From NCBI GenBank assembly GCA_002433805.1, contig DJIW01000123.1, positions 698 to 23,597 of the forward strand: 22,900 nucleotides of DNA, read 5' to 3'. The stretch comes from Competibacteraceae bacterium UBA6584. Lineage in GTDB: Bacteria; Pseudomonadota; Gammaproteobacteria; Competibacterales; Competibacteraceae. The notes below the pieces were generated by a model. It was given only the letters and a program-made list of their open reading frames with translations. It did no database searches and was not told the origin of the DNA. This document shows, piece after piece, positions 22,169 to 22,900 of this stretch (the stretch's first letter is position 1; each line of letters starts with the position of its first letter). The translations under genes were made by a program, and so were the position numbers.

Positions 22169-22900
22169 TGGCAATTCAAAAGCCATCTTGGTTTTCAGAC
22201 GAGACAATTATGGTTTCAACTGCCCCGACATGTGGTTTAACAAAGGGAGGTCGCCTTCTTTCTAAAATAGATCGGCAAACTGGGCACCGAATTCAAGTTA
22301 ATGATCCAGATACGGGCGAGAGTATTGACGCTGTAGATGATTCACTATTAGAAGATATGATTGCGCTTCGCAACGGTGAAACGACGGACACCCTTAGGTT
22401 TGTTCCTAAATCCGACGTAGGTATGAGTTGCGCTGTGCCCGTGTACTACAATCAAAGACTAAATAGCCAATTCCTTGCGGAGCTGTCCACAGCGCGATTC
22501 GCCGGTTACACCTATGCAACGCTTGGAAGTTTGCTTGAGAGCAATTTAATCACAATTCGAGCGGGGCACGGTTCACCATCGCATGATCAGAGAGTTGGAG
22601 AAGTTCCATATATTAAGGTGTCGGATTTGCGCGCCGGATTTGTCAACATCAATCCGACAAATAGAATTCCTATTTCCGTTGCCAAACGATTCTGGAAGGG
22701 CGAGACCTCAGGGCTTCAGCCGTACGATTTAGTTTGCCCAGAACGAACGTCTAAGAACATCGGTGATTTTTGCATTTTGATGCCAGGACAAGAGCAGGTT
22801 GTTATGACCAAGGAGATTATAGTTATTCGTCCCGGTCCGTCGGCTTCGTTTGATGCATTCTATTTGCTTTGGGCAATGACGCTTAACATAGTCCGTAATC
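22168..22900 (+). CDS. Restriction-modification specificity (S) subunit, 5' part, cut by window end
   Basis: This frame is open from the ATG at 22168 to the window end, giving 244 residues. The start overlaps the stop of the preceding gene by one base (TAATG), so translation is coupled. Residues from about 110 on resemble an HsdS target-recognition domain: FAGYTYATLGSLLESNLITI, then the hallmark VPYIKVSDLRAGFVNI (from 146), then YDLVCPERTSKNIGDFCIL and VMTKEIIVIRPG. Residues about 20-70 (TCGLTKGGRLLSK, then DAVDDSLLEDMIALRNG) look like the C-terminal tail of type I methyltransferases rather than an S subunit. It should determine which DNA site the fused nuclease-methylase recognises. The second recognition domain, if any, lies beyond the window. 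Confidence 0.82.
   Translation, partial: MAIQKPSWFSDETIMVSTAPTCGLTKGGRLLSKIDRQTGHRIQVNDPDTGESIDAVDDSLLEDMIALRNGETTDTLRFVPKSDVGMSCAVPVYYNQRLNSQFLAELSTARFAGYTYATLGSLLESNLITIRAGHGSPSHDQRVGEVPYIKVSDLRAGFVNINPTNRIPISVAKRFWKGETSGLQPYDLVCPERTSKNIGDFCILMPGQEQVVMTKEIIVIRPGPSASFDAFYLLWAMTLNIVRN

Overview
The window looks like a GC-rich gammaproteobacterial chromosome. The PP2C-type Ser/Thr kinase with a C-terminal membrane helix, the homodimeric AceE with an AceF carrying two lipoyl domains, and the Lpd with its own lipoyl domain all fit purple-sulfur or Competibacter-like lineages. That placement is inferred from gene content, not from a marker gene. No tRNA, rRNA or CRISPR array was seen.

Layout. 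(1) 1-5579 is mixed housekeeping and envelope genes: the 3' end of a membrane-anchored Ser/Thr kinase, a small conserved membrane protein, a lipocalin lipoprotein, an ABC exporter cluster (FtsX-like permease, ATPase, cysteine-containing membrane protein) that is visibly broken, a Bcr/CflA-type drug exporter and a small secreted Cys protein. (2) 5911-9435 looks like a sugar-uptake island: a LacI regulator facing a minus-strand operon of SRPBCC protein, SUT/SLC45-like sugar transporter and universal stress protein. (3) 9849-13274 holds a SulP transporter fused to STAS and cyclic-nucleotide-binding-like domains, then a membrane-anchored sialidase-fold (Asp-box) protein. (4) 13595-19970 is a pyruvate dehydrogenase operon: a small putative zinc-ribbon protein, aceE, aceF and lpd, ending in a strong intrinsic terminator. 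AceF has two lipoyl domains and Lpd a third. (5) From about 20060 the base composition becomes visibly AT-richer and codon use changes. A strongly folded non-coding element ends in GTTAGGC, and two matching small hairpins follow. Then comes a BcgI-like restriction-modification pair: a nuclease-methyltransferase fusion, and a specificity subunit that runs off the window.

Most notable: the restriction-modification pair, where the specificity ORF appears to start with the methyltransferase's C-terminal tail; the folded, integron-like DNA in front of it; the putative zinc-ribbon gene heading the PDH operon; and the apparent deletion and frameshift in the ABC exporter cluster. I see no complete system that I can call wholly undescribed.
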